Source of the DNA: Cristatella mucedo
Lineage: Eukaryota > Bryozoa > Phylactolaemata > Cristatellidae
NCBI GenBank assembly: GCA_009760855.2
Contig: WPIO01000151.1
Location: forward strand, 524,501 to 588,500
Length of the DNA: 64,000 nucleotides
Direction of reading: 5' to 3'
A model generated the notes under the pieces. The model saw nothing but the letters and a program-made list of their open reading frames with translations, did not search any database and was not told where the DNA came from. Both the position numbers and the translations under genes were made by a program. This document shows, one piece after another, positions 10,401 to 19,045 of the stretch (position 1 is its first letter; the number at the start of each line of letters is the position of its first letter).

Positions 10401-12983
10401 GAGGCTCAATACAGTTTTCACATTTTTATTCCTCGTTGAGGCCGTCGTTAAGCTACTGGGCTATAGGGCGCATTACTTCAGAAGGGCGTGGAACAATTTC
10501 GACTTGATCATTGTTATCTTATCAACATTCTGTACGTGCAATGCAAGCCACGCAATAGCGCTCGGAACTTGCAATTTTGAATCTCTCGCCTGCATAGTCA
10601 AACGGTTGAGTTTGGCTTTGGTAGTCATCAGTCATGAAATGTGAAAATCGTCGAAAATTGGTTTCTGTCACACTAAGCCCGTGCTGCAGCTTACATACAC
10701 AGCTCTTTCCGTTTGGTAGCTTGAAACCAATGCATGACAGAGACAACTCCTAAGGATAAATGTCAAGAAAATACTAAACAATGTATCCAACAATTGAATT
10801 ATTGTACAGGGTACTTTAAAAAACTGTTTGAAATGGGGTCGAAGGTTTTGAAGCTTCCGACATAAAAAATATGATTATTCAAACCATCTCTAACCTGTAT
10901 GTACACCAAGAGCAAAATATGGAACCAAACAATTTACTTTTTTCAGCATCATATGTGACCTGTGTCCCAATTATTTGGACCCTGGTGCATCAATCTACAG
11001 GTTTGAAGCTTGGTGACATGAATAGCTGTGACTTTTAAACAGCTTCAACTGCAATAGATCCTAGTGCCTTTTAAAGTCCATAACTCGGTCAATACTAGAA
11101 GGGTCAGCGTAAAATGTAACATGTAAGTAGCTCTGTTTGCACGTCAATGCAGTAGATCATTTCTTAGTAGAACTAGATAGATATTGCTACACATGTCATC
11201 CGAAATTCTAGAGCTATATTTTCTGCATTTTGGACATATATAGCAATACATATTCAACAGAAATCAGAGATAAACTGCTGCAGTAATTTGAAGGCAGAGC
11301 TGAAGCCACATTTTAAATTTAACGTTGATCCATTAAGTATTGGCTGAGTTGTGAGTTTCACAATTAACAAATTCTCTCTGTAAATGATACTATTTTAAAG
11401 TCACAGGCAAGCATCTCAACCATCTGCTAACCTGTATCTCGATTCATAAAGGTTCAGCAAGATGAGGCACAAGTCAATGTACGATGCTGATATCGATAAA
11501 CTTTTAATTTGTGGATATTTTGCTTCCAGTTAACTTTATAGTAAGAGATGGCTTGCATAATAAATTTCCCTTTACGTGGAATTCGTCAAAAATTGCGACC
11601 ACATTTCCAGCAAATTTTACTTCTGAAAGTTACCCTGAAAAAATGTATTGTTGGACAAATCTTTTGCAAATATTCTTAACATTTACGCTTAAGAAAGTTT
11701 TTGCATCGCATCGCCTAATAGCTCGCTTCGTTTAATCTTCTCTAGCTGAAATTCTGGACTTCATGGGCGACAGTTTGCAGCTACAAGTATCTCCGACAAT
11801 ACTACGTATCATCCGAGTTTTCCGAGTTGGAAGAATGCTGCGGTTGATCAAATCTATGCGAGGCGTCAGGAAGCTTCTTTTTACTTTGATATCAGCACTT
11901 CCGGGTCTATTTAACATCGCTGTGCTGCTCTTCCTTTTTATGTTCATATTCTCCATCATCTGCATGAGCCAGTTCAAAAACATAGAGATTAATCAAAAAG
12001 TATTTCAAGCTCTCACCAGCACGGTGAATTTTAGAACATGGTTTAGCAGCTTTTCTCTTCTGTTTCGACTGATCACAGTTGCCGGATGGAATGACATCTG
12101 CAACGCCTTAATGGTTCAGCCGCCGTTTTGCAACAAAACCACCTACTTCATGCCAAACGGCACAGCAGTTAATGACTCAGTTGGCACTTGCGGAAGTACG
12201 GTTACTGCCCCGATTATCCTTATGTTGTATATGTTCGTAACGAATATAATCATCGTCAACATGTACATTGCCGTCATATTGGAGAGCTACGACAATGCGA
12301 ACGAGCAAGAAGAGACCGGAATCGTCGATGACGACATCGACATGTTCTACAACGTGTGGGAAACGCACGATCCTCTTGCCACGCAGTACATACCCGTCAG
12401 TCAAGCTTCGTCTCTGCTCGACTTGCTGGAGCCTCCGCTCCGCGTGCCCAAGCCGAACGGCACGGCGCTCGTTGCTTTCAACCTACCCATCACCGAAGGA
12501 GAGAGACTGCATTGCCTTGACCTGCTCATGGCGCTGGTGAAGCGGGCGCTGCACAACGATGAGGAGAACGACCCCAGCATGACCCCCGAGCAGAAGGAGG
12601 CCAACGAAAAGCTCAAGCAGCAGATCGCGTTCAAGTACAAGGCCGCCTTCCCGCAGCGGCTAAAAACGCGAGTCATCTCCACGACAATGCAGCGGAAGAA
12701 GGAGGACGTCGCAGCCAAGACGTTGCAACGGGCATGGCGACGCCACAAAGTGCACAAGAATATAATGAACATCAAGGAGCTCGCACTTGCCCAGACTCAG
12801 AAGGAAGCGGCCGAGGAGGACGCGCGGTCGCTGAAGCGAAAGCTAAGCAATGTCCTGGGCTCGGCTCGCACGCGCATTGGCAGCGTCATGGGCCGCCTAT
12901 CGAGGAGCGGCAGTGCGCACAGCGTACGAAGCGTCGACTCGAACGCTCTGCGCGTCTCAGAGCGCGGAGGAGAGCAAACGTAA
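1292..12983 (+). CDS. Nav2: Voltage-gated sodium-channel-family alpha subunit, Nav2/DSC1-like, 3' part (4 exons)
   Basis: Join of 1292-1429, 6228-6338, 10261-10531 and 11746-12983, giving 585 codons in one consistent frame. The order is domain III S6, the III-IV linker, domain IV S1-S6, and a C-terminal EF-hand-like and IQ region. These proteins form voltage-gated cation channels in excitable-cell membranes. The domain IV S4 has Arg or Lys at every third position, and the domain IV filter residue is Ala (codon 12081-12083), as in both DEKA and DEEA channels. Features that recall Nav2 (DSC1) rather than para-type Nav1 are AGWND followed by QPP in the pore, GIVDDD after S6, and FPQR before the IQ motif; this is from memory of the family. 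The 5' two thirds of the gene, including the domain II and III filter residues that separate Nav1 from Nav2, lie outside the window. Family assignment is near certain, the Nav2 subclass likely. Confidence 0.9.
1935..3445 (-). mobile_element. LINE family 1 (CR1/L2-like), internally deleted copy
   Basis: Read on the - strand. Around 3444-3235 there is an endonuclease C-terminal pattern ([11 protein letters not shown], then CFSDHTLI). Around 2893-2640 follows the linker before the RT ([21 protein letters not shown]). At 2559-2377 comes the RT start ([33 protein letters not shown]). The rest of the RT is missing. From 2275 down to 1935 is the RT C-terminal and 3' tail with the hairpin tgtaaagcgcc...ggcgc and an ATT tail. 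The copy is broken by frameshifts and is a fossil inside intron a-b. Confidence 0.82.
3446..4779. other. Intronic sequence, nothing recognised
   Basis: No coding or repeat pattern was recognised. A C10 run lies at 3970-3979. An open frame at 4441-4782 (113 codons) has no family resemblance. Confidence 0.4.
4780..4910 (-). mobile_element. LINE family 1, 3' tail fragment
   Basis: An ATT-type tail (ataataata at 4782-4796), then the reverse complement of the family hairpin (gccccctcagagaactcaat...ctaggcgctttacatttgct), then the first part of the 3' UTR. The copy is 5'-truncated. Confidence 0.75.
5035..5486 (+). mobile_element. LINE family 1, RT C-terminus and 3' UTR
   Basis: Carries the family's end of RT (SKVWNSLP-like sequence near 5140-5175 and KNKLKTHLF-like sequence near 5190-5220). 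After that come the 3' UTR with the gcatgctgccac repeats, the hairpin at 5405-5445 and an AT-rich tail. Well preserved, so it is a useful reference for the family's 3' end. Confidence 0.8.
5487..6185. other. Intronic sequence before exon b
   Basis: No coding exon was recognised apart from the tandem acceptor duplication at its 3' edge. An open frame at 5498-5821 (107 codons) has no recognisable domain. Confidence 0.35.
6186..6227 (+). CDS. Nav2: Possible alternative 5' extension of exon b
   Basis: The 8-mer tcttgcag occurs at 6178-6185 and again at 6220-6227. Using the first acceptor adds exactly 42 nt (14 codons, starting [11 protein letters not shown]) with no stop and no frame change. The added segment repeats the GGSYL coding sequence that follows the second acceptor, so it arose by local duplication. 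Whether it is spliced in is unknown. Confidence 0.4.
6228..6338 (+). CDS. Nav2: Nav2-like exon b: III-IV linker (inactivation gate)
   Basis: 37 codons, phase 0 at both ends, with acceptor ttcgtcttgcag and donor gtgagt. It aligns with the fast-inactivation linker: [20 protein letters not shown] matches the family pattern [20 protein letters not shown]. The hydrophobic latch normally just before this Thr is here Ser-Leu-Leu (6249-6257). A second in-frame acceptor at 6184-6185 would add 14 residues at the front. Confidence 0.93.
6339..8149. other. Intron b-c, left part; nothing recognised
   Basis: AT-rich intronic DNA. A B-box-like ggttccgattcc occurs near 7928-7939, but no tRNA fold or SINE body was made out around it. 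Confidence 0.35.
8150..8770 (-). pseudogene. Dead mariner-type transposase fragment
   Basis: Read on the - strand it matches the catalytic half of mariner transposases. It shows an IVTSD-like first acidic motif near 8700 followed by a stop, [12 protein letters not shown], then KDDAKPLTA (second acidic motif) near 8405-8430, then HPP near 8345, and finally [20 protein letters not shown] around 8295-8225. These pieces lie in different frames, so at least two frameshifts and one stop interrupt it. The 5' third and the terminal inverted repeats were not identified. Inactive remnant in intron b-c. Confidence 0.78.
9005..9616 (+). mobile_element. LINE family 1 with RT core motifs
   Basis: The RT start motif [16 protein letters not shown] is near 9037-9087, and the catalytic block [11 protein letters not shown] near 9279-9315. 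Between them is a deletion, and after them comes the family 3' hairpin (9545-9590) with an ATT tail. The YADD box identifies it as a non-LTR retrotransposon. Stops and frameshifts make it inactive. Confidence 0.85.
9617..10130 (+). mobile_element. LINE family 1, RT C-terminal segment
   Basis: Open over 9425-9841 and 9842-10039. Contains [15 protein letters not shown], the LLTGLPA segment, [14 protein letters not shown] and later thumb-region remnants, the usual order at the end of CR1/L2-type RTs. It follows directly on the tail of the previous copy, so the two are nested or adjacent insertions. Confidence 0.78.
10261..10531 (+). CDS. Nav2: Nav2-like exon c: domain IV S1-S3
   Basis: 271 nt, phase 0 to phase 1, acceptor acttttgtag and donor gtacgt. 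It begins [10 protein letters not shown], covers S1 ([18 protein letters not shown]) and S2 ([16 protein letters not shown]), and ends in S3 with [13 protein letters not shown]. The Phe-Asp-Leu at the start and the aromatic [10 protein letters not shown] before S3 match family positions. The frame stays open past the donor to 10644, but that extension does not look like channel protein. Confidence 0.92.
10532..11745. other. Intron c-d; nothing recognised
   Basis: A 1.2-kb AT-rich intron between domain IV S3 (first half) and S3-S4. No repeat family or exon pattern was recognised. Confidence 0.5.
11746..12983 (+). CDS. Nav2: Nav2-like exon d: domain IV S3-S6 and C terminus
   Basis: 1238 nt, entered in phase 1, ending at taa 12981-12983. 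S4 reads [19 protein letters not shown] with seven spaced positive residues. S5, the pore loop (VAGWND, filter Ala at 12081-12083) and S6 ([15 protein letters not shown]) follow. Three N-glycosylation sequons (NKT at 12133, then NGT and NDS) lie in the pore-S6 loop on the outer face. The tail holds the EF-hand-like region, the conserved [10 protein letters not shown] segment, and an IQ-like calmodulin site around 12711-12755 (TLQRAWRRH, with Leu where Ile is usual). The last 50 or so residues are rich in Ser and Arg. Confidence 0.95.
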
Positions 12984-13490
12984 GGCAGCCCAGGTCGAAT
13001 CTTCCGTCGATGCCGACCCGATTGAAGAGAGGCGGACAGCATTCCTGGCCGTGGTGTTGCCTTTGTAATTTGGACATTCGAGTCAGGGATAGCTCAGCCT
13101 GCTTCGAGCAGATAGAGCAAGAAACTAAGCCGACTAAGAAAGAGGTGCCGCAACTCTCGCACCGCTGCATCTGCATGTGAAACTCCTGTCTTTTTCTCAC
13201 CTCTCCCCCGCATTGGCTGGCTGCAACCATTTCCCGTGGAGACGATTCCTTTTGGCATCATGTCTTCCATATGTAGTCCTATAGAAGCGCTCGAAGGTTG
13301 TCCACTCTCCTTCAGCCACGTTGCAACCAGAGTGGACCAACCGGAGTACAGTGCTTCCCAAAGTAAAGCTAATCGCTTCTGTCTCTTCGTCACCATGCCA
13401 ACTGAAAGAGAAGGATGAGATTTCTGAGCGCATAGAAATGAAACAAGTTTACAGATAATAAAATATCACAACATTATATCCTACTGTCAA
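12984..13490 (+). other. Probable 3' UTR and poly(A) signal of the Nav2-like gene
   Basis: An AATAAA hexamer lies at 13457-13462, about 475 nt after the stop, and no coding pattern is seen between. This is the first good poly(A) signal downstream of the stop. The cleavage site would lie near 13475-13490. Confidence 0.55.
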
Positions 13491-13562
13491 TCATTATCTT
13501 GCTCGTCGGACACGTTAATAATGCCAGCACGTAAGGCTTTGCTCCTAACTCAGATATAATTC

Positions 13563-13735
<173 letters not shown>

Positions 13736-14377
13736 TTATGCGTTACATGGAGCCTGTTGGCGACCGTATGGGCAAGGATAGCGGCTAAGCTCCAAATGGG
13801 AGGCAGAAAACTTCAGCACGACTCCGGCTTTGTCTATGTGAATTTACTGAGGTACAGGAAAACATGCAATACTTTCAAAATTACGAACAATAGAGAGAGT
13901 CTTTCGCAGGACTGGGTGCCAAAAAGAGGTTGCCACGAATAGGAAACGATCGCACTACCTGTAAGTTAGCGCCCCAGTGTTTGACTGTTTTAGCGGTCGA
14001 AGCTGCATTCTTTTGACCGCCCAACACAGGAAAATGGTTCTGCATTAATTTGTAATTACGGACTCTCTGCCGAATTCCTGGGGATTGCGTAGATGAGTGA
14101 GTCGCTATAAAGAATAAACCACTGCTGGGTAGATTTGGCTAGGTATTTATGTTGGCAGTGAGAGCTCACGACTAAGGAAGAAAATATGGGTGCAGATAAG
14201 AAGACCCGCATATCAATCAGATTTTTTTAAACAGTATTGTTTTCTTTTTAATCACGGCGCGGGACATTTTCGACGCTGATATACTTACACGAATACGCAG
14301 TTACAGCTAAAGAGATCGACCAACGATTAAAAGTGGTAAGCGAATACATAATTAGACTACTTGGTTTAAGACGTGTC

Positions 14378-14378
<1 letters not shown>
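13736..14378. other. Intergenic, nothing recognised
   Basis: Between the CT repeat and a LINE tail. No gene, RNA or repeat pattern seen. Confidence 0.4.
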
Positions 14379-14411
<33 letters not shown>

Positions 14412-14572
14412 TTAATAATAATGATAATGCATTTGTTATAGCGCCCTCAAAGAACTCAATTTCTTTCTAGGCACTTTATATTTGCTGCAAAAGAATCATG
14501 ATCTAACGGTTCGTGGTAGCATCCTCAACGACAACAAGCATAACATGGTTAGATGTGACATTAGCGTTGCGA
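14379..14572 (-). mobile_element. LINE family 1, 3' tail fragment
   Basis: A long ATT-type tail (14379-14427), then the reverse complement of the family hairpin (14440-14480) and part of the 3' UTR (caacaagcataacatggttaga). Truncated. Confidence 0.8.
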
Positions 14573-14593
14573 TCGCGATGCCCTGAATAGGGT

Positions 14594-15367
14594 ATGGAAA
14601 TCCCCCCTGGACGTTACCCGCCCCCGACATTTCCCCCCTGGGGTAGGACATTTCCCCTCCCCGGTATAGGGTTTAGCGCTTAGGGTTTTAGGGTTTCGGG
14701 TTTAGTGTTTAGGGTTTTAGGGTTTAGAGTTTAGGGTTTAATGTTTAATCCTTAGGGTTTAGGGTTTAGGATTTAGTGTTTAGCGCGGGCTGCACCTCCG
14801 CCGCCTAAATCCATCCTTGCTCGTATTCCGCGCTTGAACTAGTGCGTATTAGGGCGTAACGAGATCTCTTGAGATCGAGTTATACTCAGTAGACCTCAGA
14901 GGCTTCGCACTCATTTGCAGGAACGCGCGGCACGCCGTAGCGGGCGACCGCTTTGACGGGTACGCTTTGACGGGCATGAACACGTGCCTGGCGGCATCGA
15001 GCGGGACCGAACTCCCGCGGGACCGAACTGTATAGCTCGCCGATGCGGCTGCCACCGCCGCAGCAGCCACCACCGCCGCAGTTGCAGCTGCCGCCGCCGC
15101 CGCCGCTCACTTCATTCGAAACCATCATTCCAATCCATCTATCCTTCCAATTATACTGAGTTGGTTTTATTTCAATAGAGCGTAAACTTCATTTGATCAT
15201 TTATGTATATATATATATATATATATATATCTGCGTTCTTAGTTATACATTCATCAACATAGGGTGAAATGTCCTACACCGGGTGGGGAGAAATGTCCGA
15301 GGAGAATTCCCTAGGCTCCACCAGGGGGAAATGTCTGGGGAACGTCCAGGGGGGGGGGAAATGTCCT
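14594..15367. mobile_element. Putative non-autonomous element with inverted ends
   Basis: The left end (14594-14662) carries cccctggacgttaccc and gacatttcccccc. The right end (about 15263-15367) carries the inverse, ccagggggaaatgtc...aacgtccaggggg, plus further gaaatgtcc copies. The inverted match is imperfect and spans about 50 nt. Inside are a degenerate TTTAGGG tract, a CCG-rich stretch (15050-15110) and a TA repeat (15205-15231). No transposase or target-site duplication was identified, so the boundaries and class are inferred. Confidence 0.5.
14662..14785. repeat. Degenerate TTTAGGG/TTAGGG tract
   Basis: About 124 nt made of gggtttag-type units, including gggtttagggtttagg at 14756-14771. 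The units vary between 6, 7 and 8 nt. It resembles telomeric repeats of the heptamer type but is too irregular to be a true telomere. Confidence 0.8.
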
Positions 15368-15569
15368 AAAACCGCTTAGAATACCACGGGCTAGATGAGT
15401 TTCGCTACAGAAATTATATTTAAAAAATTCCAAAAATTCTACAGGCTTTTCAAGATATAATGTAGCCTTATTATAGCTATGGCCATTTAAGTAATTTTTT
15501 AATCTCCAGCTATGAAAAAAGGCCTGACGTAGATGAATATTTGGCGATAATTCCAATAAAGTCAAAGAC

Positions 15570-15705
15570 CATGGTCGTAGGCTCGGGCAAGTTCGTGGGT
15601 TTGGGCAAGATCAGGGCCTTGAGCCCCACGGCACATATGACGCACCTGGACAAAGACTCGGTTCTCTTAGGGTGCTATACTAATGAATTATATTTTTTAG
15701 ATCTT
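15570..15705 (+). mobile_element. SINE family A (LINE-type tail)
   Basis: The head is related to the gaggtcgtgggctcgagccc block of other copies (here ggtcgtaggctcgggcaag), and the tail gactcggttctcttagggtgctatac ends in aatgaattat. Diverged copy. Confidence 0.55.
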
Positions 15706-15949
15706 TAAAGTCTTTCTTCAACAATGGTATACTGTTGGAAGTCAGTCAATAGATATCAACCATAAGAGGCGTGGTCTTTGATGGGGAACTGATAGTAACA
15801 TACTAGACCCAAGACCCGCGTGAAATGCTACAGGTCTTATAGTCAAGTAGTTCGCAAATACGGGAGCAGCATCGACACCCAGTTAGTTTGATTGCACCGA
15901 CAAAAATTTTCAAACCGGGTGGGATGCGAAGACATACAGCCACTTGGGT

Positions 15950-16165
15950 CTCTCCTATTCCAACGCCCACCGACAGTCACCAATGACGAAATTATGTCTT
16001 AATTCCACTCGATGAGCACAAACTGAGTTTGTGTCGAATAAGCTGTGTGATTTTTTTCGCTTTAAATTTTCAATAATTTCCGGTCTAGCTCCGCCTGTGT
16101 AAAAATTGTGTGGGTCTTGCCCCTACATGAAAATGTTGCAGGTCATGCTCCCTAGCTGTGTTAAG
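15950..16165 (+). repeat. Unclassified dispersed repeat, copy 1
   Basis: Shares ordered blocks with 21950-22180: aattccactcgatgagc, and tcttgcccctacatgaaaat followed by gttgcagg. Neither copy shows a coding frame, and the family was not recognised. Confidence 0.55.
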
Positions 16166-16381
16166 CATTAACAGCAAGCTATAAGCTTGTGACAATTAAG
16201 CCTAAAATCGCCCGTCGTACCGAACTTTTATGAGCAGAAAATTTGCTGTGCCTTAGCGAGAGCACTGATTTTGCTATTCCTGCTTGCGGGATTTCTGGAA
16301 TTGCTCGGTGTTTATTGTCTGGCGCGTTCGGAGCGCCAGGGGCTGTACACACTGCATACGCTGTCCGGCCATCTTAACTAC

Positions 16382-16765
16382 AGAGAAACGTGGACGCAGC
16401 GCTGCCGCAAAACGCTCCTACCAACCAGAAGGCTCTTTCTTTTTTTTCTTCCTTGCCTTCCTGCCACCTTCAACTCTTCCTCGTTAGCTTTGTCGTTTTT
16501 CTAATTCCATCGAGACATGACGCACGAGAACTGAAACGAGTTTGTTTTTTTTCTCGAGCCAGCGAGGCCGCCATGGTTAGAGAGAAACGTGGATATAGCA
16601 CTGCCGTGCGCTGCTTTTCCCAATTAAACGGTCTTCCTCCTCCTTTTGCTGCGTCACTTTTCTTCCACCTTGAACTTTTCTTCCTCGCTACCTTTGCCTT
16701 TCTTCCAATACCATCGACGCATGACGTACGATGAACGAGATTTACTCGCGAGCCAGCTAGCAGCA
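16382..16765 (+). repeat. Diverged tandem duplication, 199-bp period
   Basis: Unit 1 starts at 16382 and unit 2 at 16581, both with agagaaacgtgga. Order is kept through the cttcctcg, caccttcaac and ccatcgacgcatgacg-type blocks and the cgagccagc end. Both units are open in the frame 16390-16734, but the translation is low-complexity and I do not call it a gene. Confidence 0.7.
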
Positions 16766-18270
16766 CTGCACCGGTTGCCGTCGAAAAGAAGACGGCACTC
16801 ATACAGATTGTTAGCAGATATCCGCGTCGACTCGTGACAAATTGAGTCCAGTGCTGAAGAAGTGGTTATGGGTGCAAAAGTGGTGTTTTATCTACCGAAC
16901 AGCAGACCGTTGCTTCAAGAGAGCGAATGCCGCTAGCGCCTTACACACACGTCATACAATGATGCCGTTCTATACAAAATCGTACATCTCTCTGCTCGTG
17001 CGCCTCGGCTCATCGCGGCCATTCTATAAGCGGCTCTCCGTTCAGAGTCGGCGGTGCCGAGCTCATAGTTCATAATCGCGGGGCATTGCGATATTCTGCT
17101 TCGGCACAGTCAACAATATGGGCATCTGCTCGTGCAATGCACGTTTACCGTGCGTGCAGTCTTACGACCTTCCGATCGCAACAGATTGCTATTGGATGAG
17201 CCCTGTTGCGCCTACCGCTGAGATGACACTGCCCTGAGCTCCAGTCACGACTCGACTGGACACTGACGGCGAACGCTCAGGCATGTTCAAGCATTCTTTC
17301 ACGTGCTTCACTGGCGAGTGACGTTGAACTCGCTGGCGCCTATATGATATGCTGCGGATGTGCTCCCTATTCCGCCTAAGTTTCTGAAGCCAGGCGGATA
17401 ATGCAGGGAAACATAGATAATAGACATCGTACGGAACCCGCTGCCGGCAACGCAACCAGCTCGCTCTGAGGCTTTAGCAGCATTAAAACGCGAAATCTGC
17501 AGCATCTTCAATGTCGACGCTCCTAGGGCGCGAATAATGCAGTGCTCGTTGCGGTGCTTGCCATGTACGACGCGGGACAAACGCCGTTAAAGCCTAGAGC
17601 GTCGGACTGTGGCTAGCGACCTGCAGGTGCAGCACCAGTACGAGCAGGTGTGCCGCCGCCGGCGTATCAGGCTGCGTAGCAGCCACGAAGAGCGACGATA
17701 CCTTAATGATGTAACAAGTCCGCGGCCAAGGAAGGCGTAGAGCCGCCGTAGTCTATTCGACAGCCGCCTGCTTCGCAGCGTGCGTCCATTGCCTGCCATG
17801 GCTTAGAGAGCAGCTCTCGCTCGACTCCCAGCGAACAGCTCAACTTCGGCCTCTACGCCGCCCAGCCGTAGACTATCGCACAACCGGCTCCAAGTCATTA
17901 TAATTTCAAGAACCACGAACAACATCTCGGCGGTCGTAATCTGGTTTAAAATGGAACGGCAACGTTTGACTAATTCTCCTGCACATTCAACCGGTATTTG
18001 CCGATTGAGAAAACGTGTACTATATTGTTATTCTTATTATTTTTATTATGCTATTATATTATATATTATATTTATATTATAGTATTGTTATATTATTATT
18101 GGGTTTTTTGGTATTTGCCGATCGAGAAAACTGCCGGCTTGGGCGGCCTGAAAAGCTCACGATGATCCGACAGGTTTTTCGCTGACGCTATTTGCAGTCA
18201 ACGATGGCTTCGCACTTTAGGCATACTGTAGCGCGATAGCAGAATCTGAGTCAACCAAACAAGACACGAG
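16766..18270. other. Intergenic, partly GC-rich, nothing recognised
   Basis: 17590-17880 is CpG- and GC-rich and has a short Arg-rich open frame on the - strand (17587-17799) without a recognisable domain. 18018-18105 is an AT-rich simple repeat. No gene is supported. Confidence 0.35.
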
Positions 18271-18274
18271 GCAT

Positions 18275-18820
18275 AACATTGCTAACATTCGGGCTTGCTT
18301 AGACAGGAATACTGCATCTAAATTTGCCGGTGTATTTGTGATACCCTTCACGACTTCTGTAACTCACTGCTGGCTGGTCTACCGGTTCTGTTTCTGTGTG
18401 CTGTTCTACAGACCTATGCAATCACGCCCTTAAAGTTGGTGCAAAACTCTGCAGCTTGGCTTGTCTGCCGTGAGCATCGCAGTTGCCACATGCCACCATT
18501 CCTCGCCTATTTGTCCTGGCTCCCCGTCAAGCATTGACGGGGAGCCAGGACAATGACTGAATAAATGAAGCAATGACTTGACCACATTTAAAAAGAAACT
18601 AAAAAAGCATCTATTTATCACAGCATTTAGTGAGTCCCTTTGATTCGACGTTTATGTGTTTATGCGTGCTGACACTGTGCATGCTGCCACTAACCATACG
18701 TGCACGCTGACTCTTCTGTGCATGTCACCCCTAACCATGTTATTATTGTTGTTTAGTGAGCATGCTACTACTAACCATTCGATTGTGCTTCCTTTACAGC
18801 AAATGTAAAGCACCTAAAAA
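18275..18820 (+). mobile_element. LINE family 1 with internal snap-back palindrome
   Basis: RT C-terminal remnants (ttggtgcaaaactctgcagc, cttgtctgccgtgagcatc) are followed by a jump through a perfect palindrome (18511-18553) to the 3' UTR (cacatttaaaaagaaact, tgctgccactaac). About 300 nt expected between these parts are absent. Confidence 0.78.
18511..18553. repeat. Perfect 20-bp inverted repeat, 3-nt loop
   Basis: Left arm ttgtcctggctccccgtcaa at 18511-18530, loop gca, right arm its exact reverse complement at 18534-18553. It sits at a deletion junction inside a LINE. Confidence 0.95.
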
Positions 18821-18821
18821 A

Positions 18822-18945
18822 TATATAATTCATTTATATAGCGCCCCAAGAGAACTTAATCTCTATTCAGGCGCTTCACATATGCCTCGGGGCTCGAGCC
18901 CTCGACCTCAGTCAGACCTTGGTCGGGGCGAGCACCGTAACCGCA
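18822..18945 (-). mobile_element. SINE family A, near full-length copy
   Basis: On the - strand: head ctcgccccgaccaaggtctg, B-box-like gggctcgagccc, then a tail gaagcgcctgaatagagatt ending in tatataaatgaattat. It matches the copy at 35405-35545 along its length. The tail resembles the LINE family 1 hairpin. Confidence 0.75.
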
Positions 18946-19045
18946 AGACCAAACCAGCTCGGCGCCTAAAAAGAGACCGAGTTCTCTAAGGGGGTTATAT
19001 CAAACGTTTTATTATCATTGTTATTGTCATTATTATTGTTATACT
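18946..19045 (+). mobile_element. SINE/LINE tail fragment
   Basis: A family hairpin tail (cggcgcctaaaaagagaccg, gagttctctaagggggttat) with a T-rich ATT-like end, in the opposite orientation to the preceding SINE, so the two form a head-to-head pair. Confidence 0.6.

Noticed and set aside
12401-13396. Several antisense open frames opposite the channel C terminus
   Set aside because: Shadows of a GC-rich coding exon; no independent protein pattern.
14662-14785. A true telomere or chromosome end
   Set aside because: The tract is short, irregular, internal and enclosed by inverted repeats, with unique sequence on both sides.
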